Source: Nitrospiraceae bacterium (GTDB taxonomy: Bacteria; Nitrospirota; Nitrospiria; Nitrospirales; Nitrospiraceae). Taken from it: DNA of 64,000 nt. The notes beneath the pieces are model-generated. The model did not search any database and had not been told where the DNA came from. It saw only the letters and a list, made by a program, of their open reading frames with translations. This document shows, piece after piece, positions 56,745-64,000 of the stretch (position 1 is its first letter; each line of letters begins with the position of its first letter). Both the position numbers and the translations under genes were made by a program. The DNA is taken from the NCBI GenBank assembly GCA_919902505.1, contig CAKKRE010000051.1, positions 1-64,000 on the forward strand, given 5' to 3'.

Positions 56745-57038
56745 CTAGCGATTCGCCGTGACCGCGAGCCGGAATCCCAAGGCGTGGAGGAGGGCATCGA
56801 GACTTCTGAGTTCCGGGTTGCCGCGATCTGACAGCATTCTATAGAGGCTTTCAAGGTTCAGTTTCGCCTTCTCGGCAAGTTGTGCGACCCCACCTTGCGC
56901 TTCGGCGACGTTCCTCAGCGCGAGCAAGAACAGCTCGGGATCATCTTCCTCCAACGCCGCGTTCAAATACTCTTCAGCCTCTCCCGAATCTCGCAGGCTC
57001 TCAATCAGATCCGGCTGATACGCTCTGCTCTTTTTCAT
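56745..57038 (-). CDS. HigA-like addiction-module antidote protein, orphan
   Basis: A 97-residue Cro/XRE-type helix-turn-helix protein of the 'putative addiction module antidote' group. It begins KKSRAYQPDLIESLRDSGEAEEYLNAAL in two parts, has EDDPELFLLALRNVAEAQGG, then the HTH VAQLAEKAKLNLESLYRMLSD and ends LRSLDALLHALGFRLAV. The usual order is a RelE/ParE-type toxin gene immediately upstream, but the 57 bases upstream hold none and the next open stretch is a fragment of another gene. It may be a solitary antitoxin that remains after loss of its toxin, or it may counter a toxin elsewhere. Confidence 0.82.
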   Translation of the reverse strand: MKKSRAYQPDLIESLRDSGEAEEYLNAALEEDDPELFLLALRNVAEAQGGVAQLAEKAKLNLESLYRMLSDRGNPELRSLDALLHALGFRLAVTANR

Positions 57039-57095
57039 GGCCTCCTCTGCCGCAATGCCAAAGCCTTGATTCTACTTCAGCGGATCAGCGAATCC

Positions 57096-57257
57096 TCATT
57101 CCCTCTTCTCCGCCACATCGAACTGCAGCCCGCTTGATCCCTCACCCCGGCCTGGTTCTTTGCGGCGTCCGACCCAGAGATGCGTCGAGCCGTCGATCCA
57201 TCTGGCGTATTGATAGGTGCGCGTAACCCTGGCCCCTTCGCGCGGTACTTCCTCTTC
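57096..57257 (-). pseudogene. 3' fragment of a paralogue of the 58706-60421 gene
   Basis: The open frame reads EEEVPREGARVTRTYQYARW and continues for 53 residues to a TGA at 57096-57098. It matches the last residues of the protein encoded at 58706-60421 with only a few substitutions (I to V, T to S, I to V, N to E). It has no start and directly follows, in the same frame, the stop of the DUF499 fragment. Together with 58709-58870 it forms a diverged direct repeat of about 160 bases around the decayed defence island. Confidence 0.82.
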
Positions 57258-57395
57258 TTAGTCCTTGTAGTCCTTCGGCGCGGTCCCTGCCACGACCTGT
57301 TCCAGCGCAATGGCGAATTCATCGGGATTGAACGACCGGCCCTCGTGGACTTCCGCACGAGGCGTTGCGATTTTGTACCGAAGTTCGAGTGTCAT
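57258..57395 (-). pseudogene. 5' fragment of a DUF499-type ATPase gene
   Basis: A 45-residue frame from ATG 57395 to TAA 57258: MTLELRYKIATPRAEVHEGR, then SFNPDEFAIALEQVVAGTAP. I recognise this as the conserved N-terminus of DUF499 proteins, large ATPases normally around 1000 residues that sit in defence loci with DUF1156 methyltransferases. The remainder, including the P-loop, is absent. The sequence is cut at 'KDYKD' and followed by the unrelated fragment of the right-edge gene. The family identification is from memory. Confidence 0.65.
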
Positions 57396-57408
57396 TACCC
57401 AACTCCGT

Positions 57409-57817
57409 TCAAGAGGTCAGGGGCAATGAGGCACGTACGGTTTCTCGTACAGAGCGTGCCGTCGCAACCGCCCGATCGGCTTCAGTGCGATCGATGGGGT
57501 CCCAATCGCCTGGATACCGCGCTTCGATGGTGTAGCGATTCAGGGGCTGGACCTCCTGCATATGCACGCCCCGTAAGCCTGCGGTCATCGCGAGGTTCAG
57601 GAGTACCACGAGATCATGTGATCGAAGGAGATCTGTATGCCTGAAGGTAAGCCAGCCCTTGAGGTACTTTTCAACACATTGCTGCGCGTGGAAGCATACG
57701 GTATCGAAGGGGCAATCATCACAGATCGTGAGGGTATGTTCCGCGTTCCGCAAATCGTGGTCCGCCTTTATCCAGCCATTGCCGGACTTGCCGGGCCACG
57801 TCAGGCGGCTCTGTCAT
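57409..57817 (-). pseudogene. HEPN-domain gene with a one-base frameshift
   Basis: Most of the HEPN domain is open from 57753 to 57409: DAVCF-like DTVCFHAQQCVEKYLKGWL, then LLRSHDLVVLLNLA and ARYPGDWDPIDRTEADRAV, the pattern of PF05168. The natural start, however, is the ATG at 57817, which overlaps the MNT gene by 17 bases and gives MTEPPDVARQVRQWLDK. This joins the domain only if one base is removed in the AAAGG run near 57765-57770, after which it reads ADHDLRNAEHTL, the expected first helix. As written, the toxin is disrupted. A sequencing error is not excluded. Confidence 0.78.
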
Positions 57818-58145
57818 ACATCACACGTCCTTCCAGGGCTGCGGGCCGCAGTAGCGAACCGATCTGGTGGCGGCCGCGCTCAAAATCCTCTGGGGTCACC
57901 ACAATGAGGTCGAGCGGAACCATCCGGTCTGCGAGGGCCATATCGATTTCTGTGGCCTTTTGACGTTTCGAGCCCTCTATCGGCATCACCACCAACAAAT
58001 CCACGTCGCTATCCGGGCGTGCGTCTCCACGCGCGTGCGATCCGAATAGGATGATTTTGTCCGGATGAAATTGCGCGGCAATCCGCCGCACCATTTCGCG
58101 AATGGTGTCCTGGACTCGAATGGAATCCGTTCCTCGCATCGCCAC
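57801..58145 (-). CDS. MNT-type minimal nucleotidyltransferase (antitoxin of a HEPN-MNT pair)
   Basis: A 114-residue polymerase-beta-like nucleotidyltransferase. The signature is IILFGSHARGDARPDSDVDLLV (residues 31-52), in two parts GSHARGD and DSDVDLLV, with G35, S36 and the metal aspartates D47 and D49. The LDLIVVTPEDFER segment supplies the third acidic region. In HEPN-MNT systems the MNT protein neutralises the HEPN RNase, in some cases by adding AMP to it. The gene overlaps the start of the HEPN gene by 17 bases. It appears complete while its partner is frameshifted. Confidence 0.9.
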   Translation of the reverse strand: MAMRGTDSIRVQDTIREMVRRIAAQFHPDKIILFGSHARGDARPDSDVDLLVVMPIEGSKRQKATEIDMALADRMVPLDLIVVTPEDFERGRHQIGSLLRPAALEGRVMYDRAA

Positions 58146-58200
58146 GTCATGACCTCCTGAAGAGAGGCACTGTACTCTTTTTCTCCGTATTCGTCATCTA

Positions 58201-58325
58201 GCAGGATGCGGAAAAAGTCTGCCAGCGGCGTTCTCGCGGCGCTCGAAGGTTCACCGTACGGCGCGAGTACGATTCGCCTCTTCGCTTGCTGCGGCCTTGC
58301 TGGACGGCCTTTTTGCGCATCCTGC
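58201..58325. repeat. Hairpin-forming dispersed repeat (second full copy)
   Basis: GCAGGATGCGGAAAAAGTC from 58201 pairs imperfectly with GGCCTTTTTGCGCATCCTGC ending at 58325. An inner CGTACGG segment and the core GCGGCCTTGCTGGA are shared with the copy at 44985-45108. A further inverted left-arm-like stretch (TTTTTCCGCAGCCTGCTAG) lies at 58389-58407. No gene is present in 58146-58402. Confidence 0.7.
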
Positions 58326-58402
58326 GGGTTATTGTCATACCGACACGGCGCATGAGTGGATCGCAGTGTATTGCGCACCCATCGAGTTTTTCCGCAGCCT
58401 GC

Positions 58403-58600
58403 TAGGCGCCGCGAGCAGCATCAGGTCAAGCAGCCGTTTCTCTTCGCGGTCCCTCGGGTACAACCTTGGTCAGAGCGTTGCAGAGTCGCAAGAATTCTGA
58501 ACCGCGCTCCTGCTCGGCCTTGAGCAACGGGCGCAAGACATTGGCCTGGCCACCGGATTGCAAGAGCATGGCCGCGTGGACCCGCCAAACGTTGGCGCTT
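58403..58600 (-). pseudogene. 3' fragment of a DUF1156-type DNA methyltransferase gene, frameshifted
   Basis: On the minus strand one frame reads ANVWRVHAAMLLQSGGQANV, then LRPLLKAEQERGSEFLRLCNAL. After a frame change near 58455 the text continues DREEKRLLDLMLLAAPS, to about 58403. This is the C-terminal pattern of DUF1156 adenine-specific methyltransferases as I remember it. The catalytic part is missing. It lies just downstream of the intact unknown gene and on the far side of the MNT-HEPN pair from the DUF499 fragment, suggesting a former DUF1156-MNT-HEPN-DUF499 operon. Confidence 0.65.
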
Positions 58601-58705
58601 CGCGTCGTTGTTGACAAGTGGGAGATCCGGGGCGAACCCTGCGTAAGAGCCAATTCCGAGGACGGTTGTTCCCTGGAGCATGGCGACCAGCGGCATTCTC
58701 GGCTT

Positions 58706-60421
58706 TTACTCTTCCCTCTTCTCCGCCACATCGAACTGCAGCCCACTCGATCCTTCGCCTCTGCCTGGGTTCTTGCGCCGGCCGATCCACAGATGTGTCG
58801 TGCCGTCGATCCAGCGCGCATACTGATAGGTCCTGGTGATGCGCGCGCCTTCGCGTGGCACTTCTTCCTCGTAGAGCAACAACTCACGGCTCGGTTCGAG
58901 CAATCGTCCCTTTGGAAGTTGCACGCCTTGAATGCCGCCCTCGCCGAATGTCGGAAGTACTCCACGTTTGAGCCGCAGGGCAGTACCGTCTTTCACCGGG
59001 AGCAACGGAATCCAATAGTCCGGTACTGCGGTGCCGAGCCGGTACACCAGCGGCGCGCCGTCAGCGTCAGCTGCAGGGGATGGCGGCTGTTCCGCCAGCG
59101 TCTCTTGATAGGCTTCATGACGGTCTAACGGCCGACCGACGGCGCTTTCGACGACCCGCTCGACGGCCCAGGCTACGTTGGCCATTTCGTCCCTTAGCAA
59201 CGATAGGTCTTCAACCGGACGGCTTTCCAGCATCGGTCCCAACACGGGCGGCAGGAAGAACAGGTTCTGTTTGTCGTTCGTGAGGCTGAACATGCGCCAG
59301 GGCGTGGTGGGCCCATCCACTTCGGTCGTGTGGGAAATGAGGAACCGTTCGCCGAACGTGTTGGTCACGACGAGCGCGCGGATCTGCGAGAGTGTCCCGA
59401 CGGGAAGTTCGAGCGGCAGGAGGAACCAATCGTTGCTGTATTCCAGTGCGAACTTCACGAGCAGCAGGCGGGCCAGGTCCTGCGGTGCGGCTTGGACGCT
59501 CGCAAAATTTACGGCGCCGTCTTCGAATTCCCACAAGCGCGCGGAGGGCATGCCGCGAAACGAGACCGGCGCGGGGAGAAAGGCCTCCGTGACAGAGGTG
59601 CGGCTTTCGGTGGCGCCCAGACCGGTGCCTGAACTCGTTGTGAACGAAAACCAGTCCAATCGTCCATCGAGATATTCCGGCGCGGTCAGCACCACTTCGC
59701 TCGACGTCGTCTTAGCGGAGACGCTCAGGGCGTACTCCATCCGTTCGGGAATCCAGGCGGAGGGAGCGCTGCCTTGCTGGAATAGGCCGTCGAGCCAGGT
59801 CAGCCAGGTGGTCAGGATGGCGAGGATCTTTGGACGATCCACCTCGGTCACTTGATCGAACGGCGCGTCGCGAAATACGTCATTTAATGTGTTGCCGACC
59901 TGCAGCGCTCTCAGGCGCGTGGCAAACCGCAGTCCATCGATGGTGCGACCGCTCAGCACGCGGATGAAGGACAGGCTCGCGGCATCGATCTGTTTGGCCT
60001 GCTCTGCTGCGGGGGCGGCCAGGACGTAGGCGCATGCCAACCACTGTGCGCGGGTGGGCCCGAGCCTGGCGGTTTCCAGCAGGCGGAGCAGATGCCTTCC
60101 GGATTCGGCTGCGAGGCGCCAGTTAGGGCGTGAGTCGTCCGTCACCGGTTCCGCTTCCACGAGCGTTTCCAACGCCAGGCCGGCGGCTGCGTAGGGTCTG
60201 GCCGGATGCGGGCCGGAGCGTGGTCCCGGTTGATAGCGGGTGACGGCGGCTGTGTCCACGATCACCTGCGCGGCGGCAGGCGAACCGGCATCAGCCCCGT
60301 TGAACTCGCCGAACTGCCATTGACGGCCCAGCATCCAGAGCGGATCGTGGATGCGCGCTTGCAACCCGTCTTGCAGGTCGGGGTTGTGGGTGCTGAGGTC
60401 GAGTCTGATTCGAGAGGGCAT
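58706..60421 (-). CDS. Unknown protein, 571 aa, partner of the giant gene upstream
   Basis: I do not recognise a named family. The N-terminus (MPSRIRLDLSTHNPDLQDGL, then RIHDPLWMLGRQWQFGEFNG) looks conserved, with an aromatic, well-ordered segment, and I have an impression of similar openings in other uncharacterised bacterial proteins. There is no signal peptide or membrane segment. The C-terminal RTYQYARWIDGTTHLWIGRR and GRGEGSSGLQFD are rich in aromatic residues and glycine. It starts three bases after the stop of the very large upstream gene, so the two form an operon and probably a complex. Its 3' end is duplicated at 57096-57257. Confidence 0.85.
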   Translation of the reverse strand: MPSRIRLDLSTHNPDLQDGLQARIHDPLWMLGRQWQFGEFNGADAGSPAAAQVIVDTAAVTRYQPGPRSGPHPARPYAAAGLALETLVEAEPVTDDSRPNWRLAAESGRHLLRLLETARLGPTRAQWLACAYVLAAPAAEQAKQIDAASLSFIRVLSGRTIDGLRFATRLRALQVGNTLNDVFRDAPFDQVTEVDRPKILAILTTWLTWLDGLFQQGSAPSAWIPERMEYALSVSAKTTSSEVVLTAPEYLDGRLDWFSFTTSSGTGLGATESRTSVTEAFLPAPVSFRGMPSARLWEFEDGAVNFASVQAAPQDLARLLLVKFALEYSNDWFLLPLELPVGTLSQIRALVVTNTFGERFLISHTTEVDGPTTPWRMFSLTNDKQNLFFLPPVLGPMLESRPVEDLSLLRDEMANVAWAVERVVESAVGRPLDRHEAYQETLAEQPPSPAADADGAPLVYRLGTAVPDYWIPLLPVKDGTALRLKRGVLPTFGEGGIQGVQLPKGRLLEPSRELLLYEEEVPREGARITRTYQYARWIDGTTHLWIGRRKNPGRGEGSSGLQFDVAEKREE

Positions 60422-60423
60422 GC

Positions 60424-63400
60424 CTAGGCTCCTATCGCTGGATCGATGACGCTGGTGAAGTCGAGGGTGCCGCCGGTGAACAGCAGCGCCGGTGCCGATG
60501 GATCCTGCTCACCGGAACCGACCGGCTGCAACGCGCGTTTGCCGGAACGATCCCACGTGGCCGTGCCGTCGAACAGGGTAAAGGCCATGCCGTTCACGAT
60601 CCGGCCTTCGAGCCCCACGGCTGCGGCTGGCACTTCGAGCCGTACCCATCGGCCGGGAGGCGGCAGGGGGCCCATGTACTGGCGGCTGACGGTATTGTCG
60701 GTGCCCCACGGAATGAGGTTCTCGCCCCAATAGGCGCGATGCTCCCAACTGCCGTCATGCCACTGCAACATGACTTGTCGCGGCAGACGCGCGGGATCGA
60801 GGTAGATGTGCGCGAACAGGCGGTCTCCTACACTGACGAACATGGCGGCCTTGGCGCCTTGGAAAAAGTGTTGGTGGATGCCGGCGGCGACCACCGATTG
60901 ATGGGCGCGTCTACCGGAGAGCGGTTCCGGCTTCATGCGCACCCAGGTCCAGCCCTCGCCGTCGCCGAGCGGAGCGGCGCCTTCCGGCAGTTGATCCTCC
61001 ACCCAGATCAATTCATCCCCGCTGTCGGGCGCGACGGCGCGGAGTCTGGCCAAGTCCATCGTCTCGTTCAGGACGGCTTCCAGGCTGTTGAGGCCCCAGG
61101 TCGTCCGCCGGTCCGAGGGCACGGCCAGCAGCAGCGCCTGCGGAGGCGCGTTGTTCGGTTGATCGTAATGAAAGGCCAGGCCGGTCGTTTCGTTGGGGCT
61201 CGGCACCGTCTCCACCCACTCGTCGATCAGGAGCCCGCAGAAGGGGTGATCGAAGCGGAGCGGTTGTGCCGACGCCATCTGCGCCACCAGCGAGAGGCGC
61301 CCGCGAGGGAACGGCTGGTCCGCCGCCTGCGGCAGGGCTACCCAGCGATCCTGTGCCTGAAACGGGAGTTGTCCGACGTGGAACCGGAGTGCGGCGCTCC
61401 CCACGGTTTCGGCATAGAGCATGGCTTCGTTCAGCCGCGTCGCGCCAGGGCGGACGTAGGCGGCACGCTGGAACCAGGTGACGGCGGCCAGCGGGTCTTG
61501 GCCCTGGAGCGAGAGGCCGGCGGCGAACGTCTCGTTCAACTGTGCAGCGTTGGCTGCTGTCACGCGGGGCAGTGCCAGGAAGTCCTGGCCGAAGATGATC
61601 CGAAAACGAGCCAGGTCGTGATCGCGCCGCTCTTCCAGCGTGGCGTTCGCACGCACAAATCCCTGGTCGGACTCGGCTATGCGATCCAGCCGACGTTGCG
61701 CTTCGAGGACGACCGACCGTGATTGCGTCAGGAGCAACGATCGCGATTCCGGTCCCGTGCCGCCGATGTCCATCGGGACGGCGCTCGGTATGCCGAAGTT
61801 CGCCAAACCGAGCAGGGCGCGGCGCACCTCGTCGAGGTTGGCAGTCAGGTCATCCGATGAGGGCGGCGGCAGGAGGCCGTTGAGCCTACCGCGCGCGTCG
61901 GTCAGGGCTTGCAGCGCGCGGGTTGCGCGACCGGCAAATTCGTCATGGTTCAGCCCGGAGTCGGCGGGTGATTCGGGCAACGACAGGTCGCGTCCGTCGA
62001 GGGAGCGGGCGTTGCTGAGCAGGCGCCGCACCGTGGTCGCCACCTCGCACCATTCGCTCACGCTGACGATCTCCGCGCTCCAGCCGCTGTCGCGGCCGAA
62101 CCGCAATCGAATGATCGCCTCCGTCGGGACCGTCGCGGGACGAGTCTGCTGCAACACGAATCGCCAACGTTGCTCCAGCTCGGCTTGCTGTGCCCGAGTG
62201 TTGCCTTCGGCGAGGTAGACCGCATCCAGCGGCGCCAGTCCGAGCGAGGTCAACGAGCTCTCCACCGTTTGATAGACCTGTCCGTCCTGCTGATTGACGT
62301 AGTCCGCCTTGCAACGGACCTGAGCCGGGTTGGGTAGCAACGTCGCCGTCCAGGCGTTGAGGATCGGTTCGGCTTGAGCACGTGCCGATGGGGCGGTCGT
62401 CGGCCAGCCTGCCGGTGCCGTCCCCTCGGTCGCCGGGAACAGCGTGCAGAGGCGATGCGTGAGTCCGATCCCGCTTCTCGGCGTGCGGATCACGTCCAAT
62501 TCCGGCGGCGGAACTTCACCCGCAGCGATGGCATCCAACGTGGCACCTGAACGAAGGGGATTGCCTTGCACGAGCTGATACACGCTTTCGGCCACGACAC
62601 TGTCTCCCACGGAGTCGACCAGATCGTCGAGTGCCTTGAGCGACTCCACCAGCGCCGTGAAGTCCGGGCTGCCGGGCGGTGGAAATCCCAAGGTCGCGTT
62701 GCCGAACGGAATGGTGGTGACATCCCAGGGAGATTGCGGCGCCTGGCGTTGCTGGCTGGCGGTCCATCGCCGGTGCAGGGCCAGCCCGTCGACGACGGCG
62801 GCTGCCGGCAGCGATTTCAGCGCCTCATTCCATTGCGCGGCGAGGCGCGTGGTGAGTGCTGCCCTGGCGGCGAGGAGATCGCTCATGGCCTTGCCTCGTT
62901 GCCCGCCTTCCTTGGCGAGCGCTTGGCGGTCGAGTTCGGCGGCGAGGGTTTCTTGTCCTGCCGCCATCTGCTGCGCGGCGGGAATGGAATCCGGATCGGC
63001 GGCGATGAGCAGCTTCGCCTGGGCCCGTTCCGCGAGCAGGCGTGAGCCATTGCGCGCGCTGACGGTCTGCTGTGCGGCGGCGGCTTGGGTCAGGGCGGTG
63101 GCATGGGCCTGGGTCAGCGGTTCCACACGGTTGTCCCACTCATCCAAATCCCGCGCTTCCAACAACTGGACGGCATAACGCCGCACGGTCGGTTGGGTCA
63201 CCTTGCCCTGCGGTTTTGCCGCCTGTTGTTGCGCCAGCACCTGGGCCGCCTGGACCACCTGTGCCTGCGCGGCCTGCGCCTGTTGCGCGAGCGTGGCGAT
63301 CGTCCCCAGTTCGGCGCGATAGGTGTCCGCGCGGCGCTCTCGTTCGGCCTTCAAGCCATGAGCGTCCTCGGCCCGGCGCAGGGCCTGGTCACGTTGCGCC

Positions 63401-64000
63401 GTCAACAGAATCACCTCGTGCGCCAGCCGTTCAGCCCGCGTGAGGGTATCGCGAATGTCGGCGAAGCGGTCGGTGCCGGTGAAGCTGGTGAGGGCACGGA
63501 AGCGTTGGATGTAGCGGTCCAACCCGCGTTCGTGAAGACGGCGTTCGAATCGATATCCGAGCAGGGCGGTCAGGGACTGACCTTGGCGCACTCCGTCGAG
63601 TAGCCACTTGGCGCGATGGACCCGTTCGGATGAGAGATCGACTGCAAAGGGCGAAGCGCCGGGTGCGCGATTCGATTCCTGCGAGAGGTACCCGCTTCGC
63701 AGCACGGCAGCGGCCGCCGCATGCCCCAGCGAAGGGGCGTGGACGAAGCCTTTGTTCTGTTCCGAGCGCGAGAGCGGTGCAGGGACACCGGTCGGGAGTG
63801 CCGGGACCGGTTGCAGCGGGGCCGCACGTCGGACCTGTTCCACCCAGCCGTAGGCGCCGAGCCTGATGCCGGTGGGCGCCGCCTGCCGCATGATGGAAAG
63901 CCGCCTGGTGGCGAGGGATGTGCCCCAGGCATCGAGGCGATAGGTGAGCAGATCCATCACCTCCGCGAGCAGTTGCTGCCGAACCGGTTCAGGCAGGGTC
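60424..64000 (-). CDS. Giant unknown protein, at least 1190 aa, 5' end outside the window
   Basis: The frame stays open to the window edge with no stop (PVRQQLLAEVMDLLTYRLDA precedes the first local start), so the N-terminus is missing. The visible part begins RLDAWGTSLATRRLSIMRQA and GIRLGAYGWVEQVRR, has long alanine/glutamine-rich helical stretches (about residues 170-400 of the visible part, e.g. TLAQQAQAAQAQVVQAAQVL) that are likely coiled coils, and CGLLIDEWVETVP with PPQALLLAVPSD further on. The last about 150 residues look like a jelly-roll carbohydrate-binding module (MLQWHDGSWEHRAYWGENLI, then GRWVRLEVPAAAVGL and GMAFTLFDGTATWDR). No signal peptide is visible. I do not know its function; coupling to the 571-residue protein suggests one assembly. 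Confidence 0.82.
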   Translation of the reverse strand, partial: TLPEPVRQQLLAEVMDLLTYRLDAWGTSLATRRLSIMRQAAPTGIRLGAYGWVEQVRRAAPLQPVPALPTGVPAPLSRSEQNKGFVHAPSLGHAAAAAVLRSGYLSQESNRAPGASPFAVDLSSERVHRAKWLLDGVRQGQSLTALLGYRFERRLHERGLDRYIQRFRALTSFTGTDRFADIRDTLTRAERLAHEVILLTAQRDQALRRAEDAHGLKAERERRADTYRAELGTIATLAQQAQAAQAQVVQAAQVLAQQQAAKPQGKVTQPTVRRYAVQLLEARDLDEWDNRVEPLTQAHATALTQAAAAQQTVSARNGSRLLAERAQAKLLIAADPDSIPAAQQMAAGQETLAAELDRQALAKEGGQRGKAMSDLLAARAALTTRLAAQWNEALKSLPAAAVVDGLALHRRWTASQQRQAPQSPWDVTTIPFGNATLGFPPPGSPDFTALVESLKALDDLVDSVGDSVVAESVYQLVQGNPLRSGATLDAIAAGEVPPPELDVIRTPRSGIGLTHRLCTLFPATEGTAPAGWPTTAPSARAQAEPILNAWTATLLPNPAQVRCKADYVNQQDGQVYQTVESSLTSLGLAPLDAVYLAEGNTRAQQAELEQRWRFVLQQTRPATVPTEAIIRLRFGRDSGWSAEIVSVSEWCEVATTVRRLLSNARSLDGRDLSLPESPADSGLNHDEFAGRATRALQALTDARGRLNGLLPPPSSDDLTANLDEVRRALLGLANFGIPSAVPMDIGGTGPESRSLLLTQSRSVVLEAQRRLDRIAESDQGFVRANATLEERRDHDLARFRIIFGQDFLALPRVTAANAAQLNETFAAGLSLQGQDPLAAVTWFQRAAYVRPGATRLNEAMLYAETVGSAALRFHVGQLPFQAQDRWVALPQAADQPFPRGRLSLVAQMASAQPLRFDHPFCGLLIDEWVETVPSPNETTGLAFHYDQPNNAPPQALLLAVPSDRRTTWGLNSLEAVLNETMDLARLRAVAPDSGDELIWVEDQLPEGAAPLGDGEGWTWVRMKPEPLSGRRAHQSVVAAGIHQHFFQGAKAAMFVSVGDRLFAHIYLDPARLPRQVMLQWHDGSWEHRAYWGENLIPWGTDNTVSRQYMGPLPPPGRWVRLEVPAAAVGLEGRIVNGMAFTLFDGTATWDRSGKRALQPVGSGEQDPSAPALLFTGGTLDFTSVIDPAIGA

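Noticed and set aside
57258-57260. Possible stop-codon read-through joining the DUF499 fragment to the following frame
   Set aside because: The two halves belong to unrelated proteins, so a deletion junction explains the in-frame stop better than recoding.
1-64000. CRISPR arrays, rRNA and tRNA genes
   Set aside because: I looked for regularly spaced repeats and for tRNA-like and rRNA-like sequences and saw none; a computed search could still find a single tRNA that I missed.

Overview
The window is about 60% GC, densely coded and has no rRNA, tRNA or CRISPR array that I could find. Its gene content is that of a Gram-negative, outer-membrane-bearing bacterium: a TonB-dependent receptor, RND efflux with a TolC-like lipoprotein, periplasmic HtrA and an AMIN-domain amidase. 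My best guess is a Nitrospira-like member of the Nitrospirota. That rests on overall impression (PsiF, DUF3108, PIN/TRAM and an exopolysaccharide cluster in this style) and not on a marker gene, so treat it as an inference.

Layout. (1) 1-20.4 kb, + strand: an exopolysaccharide locus. It holds an acyltransferase, seven stand-alone glycosyltransferases, two methyltransferases, a Wzy-like polymerase fused to an eighth glycosyltransferase, a Wzx-like flippase and a polyprenyl-phosphate sugar transferase. These are followed by a KdsC-like phosphatase, the GDP-mannose supply genes (ManC-type and phosphomannomutase) and a secreted DUF3108 protein. Many genes overlap by 1-11 bases, so the locus is probably one or two long transcripts making a mannose-containing, possibly acylated and methylated polymer. 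(2) 20.4-31.4 kb: housekeeping genes (FBPase, DhnA-type aldolase, HtrA, PIN/TRAM protein, IspD-IspF, CysE, PsiF, TruA, AmiC-like amidase, NYN RNase, TatD). A 189-bp MITE-like element sits exactly at the psiF stop codon. (3) 31.7-42 kb: a giant cyclic beta-1,2-glucan synthase (about 2900 aa) and a class I DAHP synthase. (4) 42.1-54 kb: a His-rich secreted peptide, a TonB-dependent receptor, a TonB-like protein, an AbiE toxin-antitoxin pair and a tripartite RND efflux operon whose permease is split into two overlapping reading frames. (5) 54.5-64 kb: accessory DNA with an orphan modA, an intact IS630 element, an orphan HigA-like antitoxin and a decayed defence island. The island contains a frameshifted HEPN gene, its intact MNT partner and fragments of DUF499 and DUF1156 genes. 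Last come two very large proteins of unknown function, the second running off the window edge.

The most interesting pattern is shared by two defence cassettes. The AbiE pair at 45.8-47.7 kb and the MNT/HEPN/DUF499/DUF1156 relic at 57.1-58.7 kb each lie immediately after the stop codon of an intact host gene. Each is followed, in the same orientation as that gene, by a second partial copy of the gene's last 115-190 bases. No integrase is visible in either. This looks like a repeated mode of insertion at gene 3' ends, with host gene ends acting as direct repeats. Other items worth checking: a likely ATT start codon in a glycosyltransferase, a terminator-like hairpin between the fbp promoter and gene, a 16-bp inverted repeat next to abiEi, the Wzy-glycosyltransferase fusion and the unknown two-gene locus at the right edge.
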